Positions 1 to 10,917 of a stretch of DNA of 64,000 nt are shown here, piece after piece. Under the pieces are notes generated by a model. That model ran no database searches. It was not told the origin of the DNA and saw only the letters and a program-made list of their open reading frames with translations. Made by a program: the position numbers and the translations under genes. The first letter of the stretch is position 1, and each line of letters begins with the position of its first letter. Source of the stretch: Cycas panzhihuaensis (taxonomy: Eukaryota; Cycadophyta); contig CM041465.1 in NCBI GenBank assembly GCA_023213395.1, forward strand, positions 35,781,741 to 35,845,740, written 5' to 3'.

Positions 1-2340
1 GTCAATAAGGGGGTTCCACATGTCCTTGGTCATCTTCCCCACAAAGAGGGGCAAACCAAGGTAAGTTGTGGGGAGCTTTTTGATACCCATCTCAAGGATT
101 CTGTTGATCCTACCTTGGGTACAACCTGGGGTATTTATGAAGAAGACATTGCTTTTGTTCAGGCTTATTATCTGGTTTGTGGCCTTTTCGAAATGACCCA
201 AGATCTCTTTTAAATTGGATGCCTCCCTTACAGCAGCCTTCCCTAAGAAAATATTATCATCCACGAATTGATGATGGGCCACGTTATCCATCCCAGATGT
301 CGGTTTAATACCATTTAAAATCCCCTGCCTCTTAGCGGACTCAATGGTTCTCCCCAATAACCCAACCATCGTGATGAACAGGAAGGGTGAGAGGGGGTCG
401 CCCTGTCTCAACCCCCTGAATCCAGGAAAAAAGCTGGAAGATGAGCCATTGATGATAATTGAGAATTGTGGGTTACCAATACATAGCTTTATCCACGACC
501 GCCAAGTTTCCCCAAAGCCAAATGCCTCAAGGCAATCAAGCAAGCACTCCCAGGAAACCCTATCAAAGGCTTTCGTGAGATCAATCTTAATGAGCATCAC
601 AGGCTCCTTTCTTTCTACGGTTGAATGAATTGTTTCGTGGACAACGATATAACCATCATAGATCTGTCTGCCCCGGAGAAAGCCATCTTGATTATGGGAG
701 ATGATGTTTGGCATGATTTTCTTTAGTCTGTTGACTAGCACCTTAGTTATGATCTTGTATTTAACATTGCAGAGACTAATGGGGCGAAACTCTTCCATCC
801 TTTTCGCCCCATCTTTTTTTGGGATGAGAACGAGGAATGTAGTTTGCCATTCCTGCAGAATCTTTTTGTTTGCATAAAACTCCTATAAAGCATCCATAAG
901 ATCCCCCTTTATAATATCCCAAAATTCTTGGAAAAACCCCGGTGGGAATCCATCGGGGCCTAGGGCTTTATCTTTCTTCATACCAAAGAGCGCTGCCCTG
1001 ACTTCTTCCAGGGTGAACGGAGTTGTTAACTGAGAATTTTGAGCTTCATTCACCAGGCAAGGGATATTGTTGAGGAAATCCTTCCTCATTTCCACATCCC
1101 CATCCTGCGGTTCAGTAAATAAGTCCTTGAAATATTCACTGGCCAGCTCCTTCATGCCCTCAACCGAACTTACTATTGAGCCATCCTCCTTTTGTAGACT
1201 AGTGCTTCTATTGTTCGCCCTATGTTTGGCTGTGGTCATATGGAAAAATCTGGTGTTTCTATCTCCTTCAGCTAGCCACAAAGCCCTGGATTTTTGTCTC
1301 CAGTGAATTTCCTCTGTGGTGAGTATCTCCTCCAGGGCCTCAACCAGCTCCTTCTCTGCCTTATCTAGCTCCGGGGATCTGCCCAATCGCTCGATCTGGT
1401 CCTCTATTTCTTTCAGATCACTGATGGTTTTGGCCTTCTGTTCATTTATATTATGAAATACTTCCTTGTTCCATACCTTCACTTGTCTTTTGACCCAGTC
1501 CAGCTTCTTCGAGAACCTATACATTGCATGTCCTTTAATGTCAATGCCCCACCAATCCTCGATCCTCTTCCGAAGATCTGGATGGCAAAGCCACATTAAT
1601 TCGAATCTGAAGGGAGCCCCGGTGAATTTACCCGGATCCGAAAATTGCAGCAAGAGGGGCGAATGATCGAATCGATCTCTCAGAGCCTCTAGGGTGAAGT
1701 CATTGAAACACCTCATCCATTCAAAGTTAACCAGCACCCTGTGCAATTTGATTTGAATTAGGTTGTCCCCCAAATGCTTGTTGGACCATGTAAATGAAGC
1801 GCCCCTGAGTTTGACATCCTCCAGACCCCCCTGTTGTAGGAAGTCACTGAACTCGCTCATGCTAGATGTCCAACCACCGGAACCACCACTCTTGTCCCCT
1901 GGGGATAATGCCGAGTTAAAGTCTCCCGCCAGCAGCCATGGGTGTCAGCACTCCCTATGGGCCTCCAGCAATCTATCCCAAAGCCTCTTCCTAGCCTCTT
2001 GATGATTTGGGGCATATACATTTGTGGCAAGCCAAGTAATGTTGTTACTTTTATTCGTTAGCCGCACCGAAATAAAGGACTCTTCTGCCAGAAAAATTTC
2101 ACCCGACCATGTTGACGGGTTCCATAGCACCATTAAACCCCCGACTCCCTGGGCATAGTCCCTCTCGGTACCTTCGGCGTTTTTCCAAATTTTGTTCCTA
2201 ATTTTTGGTCCATTTTCCTTGCACAGTTTGGTTTCTTGTAAGAAAATCAGATCCGGGTGATATCTATTCCTCATGTCCCTAATAATTCTCTGCTTCGAAG
2301 GGGCATTGAGACCCCTAATGTTCCATGATATAATTTTCAT
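1..2340 (-). pseudogene. LINE ORF2: AP endonuclease + reverse transcriptase (partial)
   Basis: ORF2 of an L1-like LINE would nick target DNA and prime reverse transcription there. The chosen start is the ATG at 2340-2338, giving MKIISWNIRG, the usual first endonuclease motif. Further endonuclease signs are LQETKL, GDFNS (near 1910) and a DHSPL motif (near 1655). The RT part shows GPDGFPPGFF (near 950), AFDRVSW (near 565), LRQGDPLSP (near 405) and FVDD at about 252-263, where most LINEs have FADD. The frame runs from 2340 to base 1 and is broken only by TGA at 1945-1947 and TAG at 883-885. The ORF leaves the window before its end. Family assignment is firm; activity is excluded by the stops unless they are sequence errors. 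Confidence 0.92.
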
Positions 2341-3767
2341 CTTTTTTTCCTTTGTTTCCAAACTTCTGAAGTTTCGCCTTTTGGAAGCTCTTTACCTTCT
2401 GCCCTGGATCTAAGAGTAGGTCCTTCAAGGAACACTTCCTTTAAAGTTTTCTGGGTGCCTTGATCTACCTGTGCAGCCATTTCTTTCTCTCTCTGCGATT
2501 TTGAAGGTGGTCTCCCAACCTTCTTTTCAGCTCCCACATCAGGCAGCTTCTTATGGGGCATAACCAAATGCAGTAATGAATCTGGGCCTGGCACCCATAG
2601 GTCCTCCGATGTGGGCATCTCTGGCTTCTCCTCAGCCAAAAGCCCTTGGCTCACTGGTTCTACCGCATCTGTGGAGGGGCCCTTTGCAAGCAAAGGGGAC
2701 GAATCCGACCCCAACACGACCTCTGTGTCCCGCGACCACAGAGGCTCGGGCGGGGCATTTTGGGCTAGAGAAACAACCTCAATAGGGGGCAGGTCCCCTA
2801 TTCCATCCTCGCTTGCCGGGCACCCCGGAGCCGCAAGAACCTGTGCTTCTAGTTCCCCTTCCTCTAGGAGCGTGTCCTCCTCATTTGGATCAAAACCGAG
2901 ATTCAGGTGGGGGGCCTCAGCTGCCACCTTTAGGCCTGAACATTCTAGGGCCTCTCCTTTTTCCTTCTCCTTCTCATGGGTATTTGGTTCTGAGGGACCC
3001 ACTGTTGTCTCATCTTTTGAGAGTTGCACACCCGGGCATTTTTGGGGCAGGTGCCCCGAATTTCTGCAAGTGGAACATCTAAAATGATCCATCTCATAAA
3101 TCAATGGCTGGACCCAGCTTCTCCCTCCCATGTCCATCCATATGTCATCCAAGAGGGGTTTGTCTATTCTTGCCAAGGCGCAAATTCTGGCATTAATGAG
3201 CCTACTCTTGTTCTTTGTCGCAGAATCAATCGCTAAGAGAGGACCCACCGCTTTCGCTATGCCTTTAAATACCTCGGGGTTCTAGTGGTGCAGTGGAAGA
3301 CCCGGAAGTTGGATCCATATAGGAGCTTGTCTAATTTGAGGGACTGAGGGGTCAAAGTCCCTATGCCATTTCTCGAGGGATAGGGCCTTTCTACCAAACA
3401 TCCATGGGGCTCTAATCAGAATAATGGACATATCTTCGTAAGAGGCGAATTTAAATAGCACGCAGCCCTTAGGCATGGCTATTACTTCCACGCAACTCGC
3501 CGTTTTCCATTTGGTCCTCGTCTAGGTCCTAATGGCCTCCAGGCCCAGTCTAGGTCCTGAGAATCTACCAACAAGGCAGTTCTCCCAAAGTTTCTCGGTT
3601 TTCTCCACCAGGGCCAGGGGAATTTTCAGTCTTACTTTATTATCCTCAATCATAAGTGTTAGGTCAAATGTTTCCTCTTCATTTGATTTCAAGACATCTC
3701 GGTAGGATCTCCCCGGTGACAGGTTGGGGTTCTGGTTCTGATTTTGAAAGATATGGTCGATTTCCAT
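2337..3767 (-). pseudogene. LINE ORF1: DUF4283-like, zinc-knuckle RNA-binding protein
   Basis: ORF1 proteins of plant LINEs coat the element RNA. The frame starts at ATG 3767 (MEIDHIFQ) and ends at TGA 2339-2337. Residues about 30-200 match the layout of plant LINE ORF1 (DUF4283-type): a GRFSGPRLGLEAI segment, APIWIQLPGLP and an INARICALARID segment. A CX2CX4HX4C knuckle (CSTCRNSGHLPQKC) follows near 3070-3025. The C-terminal half is acidic and proline-rich, with a GRPPSKSQREK basic patch near 2500. Two TAG stops lie in frame at 3522-3524 and 3282-3284; the second falls where related proteins usually have Trp. The 3' end overlaps the ORF2 start. Confidence 0.85.
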
Positions 3768-4440
3768 ATTTTAAAATTTATAAACTGTATAAGAAAAGCC
3801 CCAAACAAAGAGAGCTAGAACATACCATTGTCTTTGAGGCTAAAGCTGGTTCAACCTCAAGCATTCCTTCCTCTTTGCCCCACTTCTCACAATACAATAA
3901 GCTGCCGCCCAAGCTCTTCACGCGATAACCTCCGTCGCCAAGCAAAGCCTGATGATCTTCTCTATCTGTTTGCTTGCATGGTCTGTCTTTCTGCTGTCGG
4001 GATCTATCTCTCTTCACAGCCCCACTCCCTTCTGTTACGGCTAGCCCAGCTAGCACAAAATGGCCTGCGTGTTCTACAAACCTAACCAGGGCATTGGTTT
4101 ACCCACTATCCCCGCACCTGCTAGGAGAGCTCCCGCCTGAGGCCGCTGGATAACTCTCACGATGTCCCCTTCGCGAGGAATAACTTGAGGATTGCTTGGC
4201 ACCAAGCTTAGCCTGAGATCTTTCACATACGATCTTCCTTCCGTCGCTGATTGGGCGAAGGGACGATGAATCTGGTTACCAGTACCTGGCGTTGGCCGGC
4301 CAGTCGTGCCCACATGAATCGAAGGACGCCATGGCGTCCTAGTCCTCCACGCTGCTCGCGCCGCCTCCAGTTCCAGTCTAAACTCTAGTCCGTTCGCACC
4401 TGTTGCCTTCGCAGTCCGTTCGCCGCTCAGAAATAAAGAG
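3768..4440 (-). other. LINE 5' leader
   Basis: About 670 bases upstream of ORF1, GC-rich near its far end (4270-4420) and rich in CpG, as expected for an internal LINE promoter/leader. Two minus-strand frames (4313-4074 and 4056-3778) are open but match nothing I know. It holds an 18-base perfect palindrome at 4323-4340. Confidence 0.5.
4323..4340. repeat. 18-bp perfect palindrome
   Basis: The sequence AGGACGCCATGGCGTCCT equals its own reverse complement, with an ATG at the centre on both strands. It lies inside the LINE leader. Confidence 0.9.
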
Positions 4441-4711
4441 TTAGGTGAGGAACCAAGTTTTTTAAAAAAGTGGATCCTAATCTAGTTCTAATAAAAAAAG
4501 ACTATAATGCTTCAACCAGAGAAGCATTATTCACCCAGAATTACCAGATTAAAGATCATATCGTACTGTGCATTATTGATAATGGCATCAAACAAACTCA
4601 TTAGGAATCTTAATCTCCCTACAGAGCTTCATCTTAATGCCCCGCAAACCAAGATTCATAGAGTCTATAATGTGACATTTGCAATGAAGCCCTATGTAGA
4701 TACAGTCACTT

Positions 4712-4788
4712 GTGACATAACACCCATGGGTTGTCATAACACCCATGAATGTCATAACACCCATGGATTAACATAACACCCATGAATG
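4712..4788 (+). repeat. Short tandem repeat, about 18-19 bp unit, 4 copies
   Basis: Four imperfect copies of a unit built on CATAACACCCATGAATG follow one another, differing at one to four bases and with slightly variable spacing. Confidence 0.8.
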
Positions 4789-4932
4789 TGCCAAAAACGC
4801 AATGAATGTGGAAGTGAAAGTTAACTCATCAAAAGGTCAAAACACCCATTGGAGACCCTTCAATATGATAGAAAGGCAGTATACTACAAACTCACTAATA
4901 TATATCAATAGCGGAAAAACGACATCAACTAT

Positions 4933-5247
4933 GTGCTTCACTCTACTTCATCCCTTGTTACTTTGAGGATGGGCACACAAGCTGCCAAACTCACCAGTGT
5001 TTTTCGAGAAGGCACAAATCTAATTGTGAGGTCAATGTCTGAACCAAGCACCCCACAAATGCAAAAACTCTTTCAGTCAATTTCACCACAAAAACCAGGA
5101 GATTCCACATCATCCAAGAGGTCTATCCAAAAGCAAATAGATCAATCTCATATCTTGCTGGCAAGTGCACTTGTTACAAAGATTCCAACAAGTTCACAGC
5201 TAACAGATAGCATGACACTGCTTTGTGCCAAATGTATGCCACGGTAA
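4933..5247 (+). CDS. Unrecognised open frame, 94-104 codons
   Basis: The open frame begins at a GTG; the first ATG in frame is at 4969 (MGTQAAKLTSVFRE). It ends at TAA 5245-5247. The product would be hydrophilic, rich in Ser, Thr, Gln and Lys, with a LLCAKCMPR end. I do not recognise a family. Composition is more protein-like than the surrounding shadows, so it may be an exon or a gene fragment, but chance cannot be excluded. No splice sites or promoter were identified. Confidence 0.2.
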   Translation: MLHSTSSLVTLRMGTQAAKLTSVFREGTNLIVRSMSEPSTPQMQKLFQSISPQKPGDSTSSKRSIQKQIDQSHILLASALVTKIPTSSQLTDSMTLLCAKCMPR

Positions 5248-5303
5248 GGAAGGGCACAATCAAGTAAACCCTGCTCTGTGTGATGATTCTACAATGTCCA
5301 TTG

Positions 5304-5528
5304 TGTTGGAATATTAGTAATGCACATTTGTTTTGCCCCACATGCAAGTGGGTCCTACTCTTACTATCCTATCATATATTATAAATACACACAGTGTATC
5401 ATATGTAATATCTGTTGTAAGGATGTTTTGGTAATACAATTTGAGGTACCTTAAGGGTACCGTTCGATAATGTGGAGTTGTTTTTGTTTCTATTTGTGAA
5501 TATCTTATTACAGGTATGATTTCCGACA
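5304..5528 (+). repeat. Orphan LTR (copia-type), 225 bp
   Basis: A TG...CA-bounded segment starts TGTTGGAATATTAG and ends TTTCCGACA, directly followed by a PBS. It contains a TATA-like box (TATATTATAAATA, near 5385). No second copy is seen in the window, so the rest of the element is lost or too decayed. The left boundary could be two bases earlier (5302), because the sequence reads TGTGTTGG. Confidence 0.65.
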
Positions 5529-5540
5529 TGGTATCAGAGT
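5529..5540 (+). other. Primer-binding site (tRNA-iMet type)
   Basis: TGGTATCAGAGT directly abuts the LTR end and differs by one base from the plant initiator-Met PBS TGGTATCAGAGC. It fixes the LTR as a 5' LTR of a plus-strand element. Confidence 0.8.
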
Positions 5541-5802
5541 GCCCAGGTTAAGCGAGCTTGAGCGAGGTCAAACCCTAGTTTCGTTAATGTATGAGGAGGT
5601 GATTGCCAGTTTACCAATGTTATTCGTGATCTCGCTTGTGGTTATGGTGATTATGGTCGCACTCATGTAGAAGCTCCATTATTATCTATGGTGAGTGTAA
5701 GAAGGTGGCTCCCTTGAACCCATTATCAATTTATTGTTGTTGTGATGTTGTAGCCAAGCACGCAACTGTATACAATGATTCGCTATTCTCCTATCAAAAT
5801 GG

Positions 5803-5890
5803 AGCTATATTGTCGTGTATTATCTTGCCCTGTGATTGTCAAATAGAGTTGTATTGTCGTGTATTATCTTGCCATGTGATTGTAAAGAGA
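5803..5890 (+). repeat. 44-bp tandem duplication
   Basis: Two adjacent copies of a unit containing TTGTCGTGTATTATCTTGCC, with the ATTG marker at 5809 and again at 5853, differing at only a few bases. Confidence 0.85.
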
Positions 5891-6801
5891 CACAGAACAC
5901 ATCACTGCTGAAGTAAACGTAGTCATTGGAAATATCAGTTCTTGGTCATAAGTATTTAGCCACTATTTGTTAACCTGGAGTCGTGTGATAATAATTTGAG
6001 TCTCCTGTGATTGTATAGCACTGCGTTCAATTTATTTGCAGTCAATATGTGTTGCGCCACCATTTATATAGTTCATCGCCTAGTAATGTAACCGTGAAAT
6101 TTCACAACTTCGTGTTTATACTTGGTTCACCCGAATACATATATACAACTGTCGTTTTATATAGTCCACCCAATATACTTGATTTGCCTTTTTTTTTTAT
6201 TAAATCACTCGTATATAATTGTGTTGCTGGCATGATACTTACATTCACATCAATATCGCATGTATATACCTAGCCTTTGATCGCATTTTCATCATCCTTT
6301 GTTTCTACAAAGTCGCCTCTTATATGTATCTTGTATATTGAATCACCCTACCTGCATGCTATTATCTTCGGCACCATTGTACTCGCTATTTTGTGATGTA
6401 TGCGTCCATTGGTTAGAGTTTGTTGTGCACCCTTGTTCCGCTTGGGTTATAATTACAAAGGGACCAGGAAGCGCAAACGAAGTAGAATGTAATGTGAATT
6501 GTGACAGAGAATTAAAGTGATCTATGCCTTTAAAGGTTGGAAGGTTTGCCCATGAGATGCGAGCCCTCTAGCTGGAAAAGGATAAAATTTCAAAGAAATC
6601 TGCAGGAATGGTGCCTCGGGGGGTTGTCTAGAATGACATTAAGACCCAAGTTGTAGCATAAACAGAATTGAGATCTCTTTCCAACAAGTTTGATGATGCT
6701 ACCCGGAGATACCACGCCACTTCACACGAAATTGCCCCTTTGAGCATGTCGCGGATGTACTAAGCTTGCTCACAGCTGGTAAAGCCCTAAGTCGTTCTAA
6801 G

Positions 6802-7146
6802 CTAATAAGATTGATGATTATCAGACCAATTCTGAGCAATATCAACAAGATCTTCCACCCGATCATCCTCTAAGGCCGACAACACTGTAAAAGAAAACAT
6901 TGTTTGAGGTTCTTTCTCAAAACCATTCTCCATAACTTCAACGGGGGTTTCTCTAAACTCAAGTTGCTTATCTACTGCCTCATCATGCACACAATCTGTA
7001 ACTGGAAACTTCCAATCCATTTGAGGAGATAAAACCTCTATGCCAAGAGAGCCACGACTAGAGGAGAGTTGAAGACACCACGATGCCCTTGACACTGTAG
7101 TTGTTGCACAAACACAGGAAATCCAAAGAATAGTAGACGAACACAA
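6802..7146 (-). CDS. Unrecognised open frame, 114 codons
   Basis: The C-terminal two thirds read like real protein: a balanced acidic segment with FRETPVEVMENGFEKEP followed by TMFSFTVLSALEDDRVED. The N-terminal third (Cys/Ser-rich) looks less convincing, so the true start may lie downstream. There is no known domain. It may be a fragment of an old element or a host gene. It has no partner ORF within 300 bases. Confidence 0.25.
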   Translation of the reverse strand: MCSSTILWISCVCATTTVSRASWCLQLSSSRGSLGIEVLSPQMDWKFPVTDCVHDEAVDKQLEFRETPVEVMENGFEKEPQTMFSFTVLSALEDDRVEDLVDIAQNWSDNHQSY

Positions 7147-8518
7147 AAATCACCATGCATAATTTGTGGTAGATAAATGTTTAGAGGACAAAATTTGAAT
7201 GAAATGGGAGTACGTTAACTGTAGATGTTTACAGTGTTGGAAACATTTCACTATTGCAAAGAGACGTCATTGCAGTAGCCGAAGATCTACATTTTGCATG
7301 TTGTTTGGAATTGTTGCAGTCTACGTTTTCAATTTGCAGTTGTCGCCATCTTGATTTGCCCATGGATTCATATTGCAGTCGCCCATATATCTTGCATATG
7401 AGTGCATGAGAAAGTTTGTGAAGCATATTAGTGATATAGTACTCCTTTGCATGTGATTATATAAGAGTACTTTGATGATATGATGTATTGATGAGGTGAC
7501 TATTTGAAGCCTTCTTACGTACTTTGCGATGTGATACAACATTAAGTATGACTGTGATTGTATAATGCAAGAAGGAATGGGAGACGTTGGGCTAAGTGAG
7601 GTGATGAGCAATAGTTTTGAAGGTGTAGGGAACAAGGATAAAAGAGATATATAGTGAGAGTTACGTGAGGTTTGGAAATTGGCTTGAATAAAGGTGGGGA
7701 TTATTAAAGTGTTGGTTGGACCACTAGAGTTCTTTGGGAAAAAAGACAAATGGGGATTAGGAATAAACGTTCTTTATGGGAAATTTATTTTAATAGGATT
7801 TTAGAAGGATATAATGGAAAAAAACAGTGTGGGTTGTATGCAAATGTGAAAGGTTGGGATAGATAGGATGAGGTTTTATAAGGGGCAATCATTGTACTAA
7901 GAGGTGAAACATGATGAAGGGAGGATGGAAGAATTAGAATATCCTATTGAGGAAAGTCTCTAGGGGATGAAGGAACATGTGAGTAGAGAATTTAACTAGG
8001 GTTGTAAAGGGGGATTGGAACTTATCATATGAAGAATCTAAAGTCAAGGGATTTAGGGGTTTGGACAATTATGAGATAAGGAAGAGGGGTTCTCTACAAC
8101 TATTGAGCATGAAAATGAGAGAGGACATATGAAACTATCAAATGAAATGTGCATGTGCAAAACATGATTAAGAACCATGTTGGGTACCTTGACGGATTCG
8201 CTTAGTTGATTAGCTCCTGCCATATCCTACCTAAGTTCTTCTTCCGGTACTTCTATGTCAATTAAGCTCTCTCTCAATTGTTGCTCCTCAATCTCAACTA
8301 GCATCTCATTAGATTCTTCTACCAAATGCTTTGTCATCATCTTCATTTGCTTCATGTCTTTAGTTTTGTCATGTTGTTCCCTCTGAATTGGTTCTACTTC
8401 ATGTTCTGCAGCGATTCTTGGACTTCCTTATTAATGGTTTACTTTTCCTCTTCTTCTGTATGTTCGTCTACTTGCTCTGATTCTTTGGTCTCTTCACATG
8501 TCTTGTCAACAATCCACT

Positions 8519-8760
8519 CTTACTTTTCTTTTGTTTGCTCATCTTCTTGCTTTGATTCTTTGGCCCTTTCACATTTCTCATGCGCTTGTTTCCATTGATC
8601 AATGGCTACTAGGAATGAAACTTGAAAGCAAAGCCAATTGCAAAGTAATATTGATATGTTATTTCTAGACCAATTAATGAACCAATCAATAGCTTCTCCT
8701 ATCAAGTATCATTGGACACATAGTCTATAAATTTCAAGTTTTGCATTTGGTAAAAATCCA
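8519..8760 (-). pseudogene. Possible gag remnant
   Basis: The minus-strand frame reads IGEAIDWFINWSRNN followed by a highly charged E/K tail (KQEDEQTKEK), then after a stop at 8520-8522 a second similar charged block. The short LIGEAIDWF segment resembles the LxGEAxxWW core of retrotransposon Gag. Together with its place 0.9 kb behind a 5' LTR and PBS this suggests gag, but the match is short. Confidence 0.3.
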
Positions 8761-9648
8761 CAGTGCATGTGCACATAACCAACCATTGTTTAGTCATCAT
8801 GCTTCTTCTCGAAGAGAAATCTTGGATGATCTTAAATTTTCTAATTAAGTGGAACCTTTATACTACTTTTTCTAGGTTCTACAACAGGAGTTATGGATGA
8901 ATATGTCCTAGTACCCCCTTTTGAAAACAAAACAAAAATGATACAACTTTTTCACCACTAACCCTAATTGAGTGACTCCTTTTCCTAAATGGAAAGGACT
9001 TCAACATGGCTCCAATGGGCCTCGTTTGAGGTGATTTAGAGCTTTGTAACTCATGTAGCAACCCTTGCAAGTTGGAGACAAATTTTAAACTTTGGAGCAG
9101 CGCTAGCACCCTACACTAAAATAGTAATATCTTTTGAACTAAATCTCCAAATTGAAAATTTATTTTTTCTAAGTAATCTATGCTTCAAGCCACACCAAAT
9201 TAACAAAAAAAACTAAGGTTGCTTGGATAACTATAGCAATTGTTATGGCCCTTTTAATGTGGGTCACAATTAGGGTTTCCAGAGACTGCAGCAGTACATG
9301 TTGTTAAAATGTTGATAACTTTCTATTCCAATGCCCGATGGATTTGAAACCACTTCTAATAGAAAATAGGCATCATGATGCATACATTCAAAAAAAAAAA
9401 TTCCAGTCAATTGAACATCTATAGCAAAAGTTATGGTTGTTTGAAGTTACAGCAGTAAATTTTAGGCCCTAAAGATAGCAATGGACAATAGGCCAAAATT
9501 AAATTCCCTACAATTTTGCTCCTAAACCTATGGTGTAACCACTCAAAATTTGCAAAACAAGCCTGGACAACTCAAATTTGTGGCTATTTTTCTAAACTTC
9601 TTCTGTTTATACTCCCAAAAATGCAAATCCTTGATAGGCCAAAACAAA

Positions 9649-9660
9649 GCTCTAATACCG
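9649..9660 (-). other. Primer-binding site of element I
   Basis: On the minus strand this reads CGGTATTAGAGC, two changes from TGGTATCAGAGC. It lies four bases inside the LTR end. Confidence 0.6.
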
Positions 9661-9664
9661 CTCG

Positions 9665-10007
9665 TGGCAATGCCAACACAATAAATAGTATATATCAAAT
9701 AAAATAACAATTGTATCTCGCCCTCTTCGAGGCAAGGGTTTCCTCCCAAAATGATACAACAATGCCCTAATGGCTCTAGGCCATTAGTCCAAATCCAAAA
9801 TATCAAATTCTCCAAAGATGATCACAAATGAATAAGGCTCCTCTATTTATAGCCTTACTTTCTCTCTCCAAAAACCAACTTTTAATTCTCCCTCCTAAAA
9901 ACATCAATTTCATCTAATTTAGGAATGCAACGACCATTCTCCTAAAAGCATTGACTTCCTTAGTTCTCCTAAAAGTACCGACTTCCAATTGGAATACCAC
10001 ATCAACA
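9665..10007 (-). repeat. 5' LTR of element I, 343 bp
   Basis: Read on the minus strand it begins TGTTGATGTGG and ends GCATTGCCA. A TATA box (CTATAAATAG) lies at 9855-9846. The adjoining PBS gives the orientation. Confidence 0.65.
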
Positions 10008-10917
10008 TTTAAAAACAAAATACTTTATGAAACACACTCCACACCAATAGTCAAACACAGAGAAATCAACAAAACCTATTGCCAAATCTATAATATGTAT
10101 TTTTGGGAAGAGAATAAGGAAGATGTCCATAAATTCATCTCAGAATACAATATATGTCAATAGAACAAAATTGAAAACACTAAAATACCCAGACTACTAC
10201 AACCACTACCCATACTAGAACAAAAATGCCACGAAATATCAATGGATTAATAGGACCTCCCACATTAGAAAGGAAGGATACAATTTTCGTCGTAGTCAAT
10301 CGATTAACCAAATACACACACTTTAGAGGCACCCAGGTAACAGCCAAAGCCAATCAAATTGTCGAACTCTTCACCAAAGAGATCCATAGACTCCATGGGT
10401 TTCCAAAGACCATCATTAATGATTGCGACCCAAAATTTACAAGCAACTTTTGGCAAGAATTGTTTAGACAAGTAGGCACTAAACTATCAATGAGCTCTAC
10501 CTACCATCCTCAAATAGATGGCCAAAGAGGAGCAATAAACAAATGTTTAGAAGGATATCTTCGAAACTCCGCATCTGACAAACAACAACAATGCCACAAA
10601 TGGCTACACTTAGCAAAAATGTGGTATAACACTACTTACTATACATCGCAAAAATGACCTCCTATCAAGCATTATATGGATTTCAGCCCCCATCACTTCT
10701 CAAATGGGGCCAAAACCTCACCTATTCAATCTATCTAGGAATAATAAGAGCAAATGGAAAGAACGTTATAGATACTCAAAGGTAATCCAAATACTGCATG
10801 AAACAACAAGTCAACCTCCATAGGGTAGAAAGATTATTCAAGCTAAGTGATTGGGCTTTTCTCAAACTACAAGCCTACAAACAATCCACACTAAAAAGGG
10901 TAGGCAAACACAAACTA
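10008..10917 (+). pseudogene. Gypsy element H: integrase fragment (left part)
   Basis: This is the integrase of a Ty3/gypsy polyprotein, the enzyme that inserts element cDNA. In order it has a zinc-binding region (THSTPIVKHREINK, with the first Cys of the usual CxxC replaced by Tyr), then after TAG at 10161-10163 a catalytic core. The first Asp sits in EISMD just before a frameshift near 10240, the second in INDCDPKF. The usual Glu is replaced in GQRGAINKC. The core continues past 10657 in another frame (SYQALYGFQPP). The fragment ends at KHKL, exactly where element G inserted; the frame resumes at 53528 with QPQFFDPYQV. The upstream gag, protease and RT of H are absent, probably lost or displaced by element I. 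Confidence 0.85.

Larger units (their letters stand above)
1..4440 (-). mobile_element. L1-type LINE, 3' end beyond window
   Basis: A non-LTR retrotransposon read on the minus strand. From its 5' end (about 4440) it has a GC-rich leader, ORF1 (3767-2337) and ORF2 (2340 to the window edge), which codes endonuclease then reverse transcriptase. RNase H, if any, and the 3' tail lie outside the window. ORF1 and ORF2 overlap as ATGA at 2340-2337. Each ORF keeps one frame but has two in-frame stops, so the copy is decayed yet not heavily rearranged. The 5' boundary is an estimate: base composition drops from GC-rich to AT-rich near 4440, and I see no clear target-site duplication. Confidence 0.9.
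4441..5303. other. Unassigned sequence between LINE and LTR
   Basis: AT-rich DNA between the LINE 5' end and the orphan LTR. It holds a short tandem repeat (about 4712-4788) and one open frame (4933-5247). No retrotransposon domain is recognisable here. This could be the original host sequence or an old element. Confidence 0.5.
5541..8500. other. Decayed intergenic DNA, no recognised gene
   Basis: The first few hundred bases are probably the leader of the orphan LTR element. Beyond that I see no gag-pol domain. A 44-bp tandem duplication (5803-5890) and one plausible coding remnant (7146-6802, minus) are listed separately. A short plus-strand stretch (about 6540-6790) reads protein-like with several stops and was not identified. 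From 7150 to 8300 I see nothing. Confidence 0.5.
8500..10007 (-). mobile_element. 5' part of a minus-strand LTR element (element I)
   Basis: On the minus strand the order is LTR (10007-9665), PBS (9660-9649), a leader of about 0.9 kb, then a weak gag-like remnant near 8760-8500. No pol domain and no second LTR are visible, so the left boundary is open. It abuts the integrase part of element H at 10008. Confidence 0.55.

Noticed and set aside
344-628. Plus-strand open frame of 94 codons
   Set aside because: Antisense to the LINE RT motifs AFDRVSW and LRQGDP, so it is a shadow.
2611-3087. Plus-strand open frame of 158 codons, Ser/Pro-rich
   Set aside because: It lies antisense to LINE ORF1, whose frame has a zinc knuckle and a domain match. 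It is a shadow of the GC-rich coding strand.
7321-7749. Minus-strand frame of 142 codons rich in Ser, Ile and Leu
   Set aside because: Composition is low-complexity and there is no motif. It probably arises by chance in AT-rich DNA.
8326-8598. Plus-strand frame rich in Ser, Phe and Cys
   Set aside because: It is antisense to the charged E/K-rich segment of the possible gag remnant; a Ser/Phe/Leu shadow is expected there.
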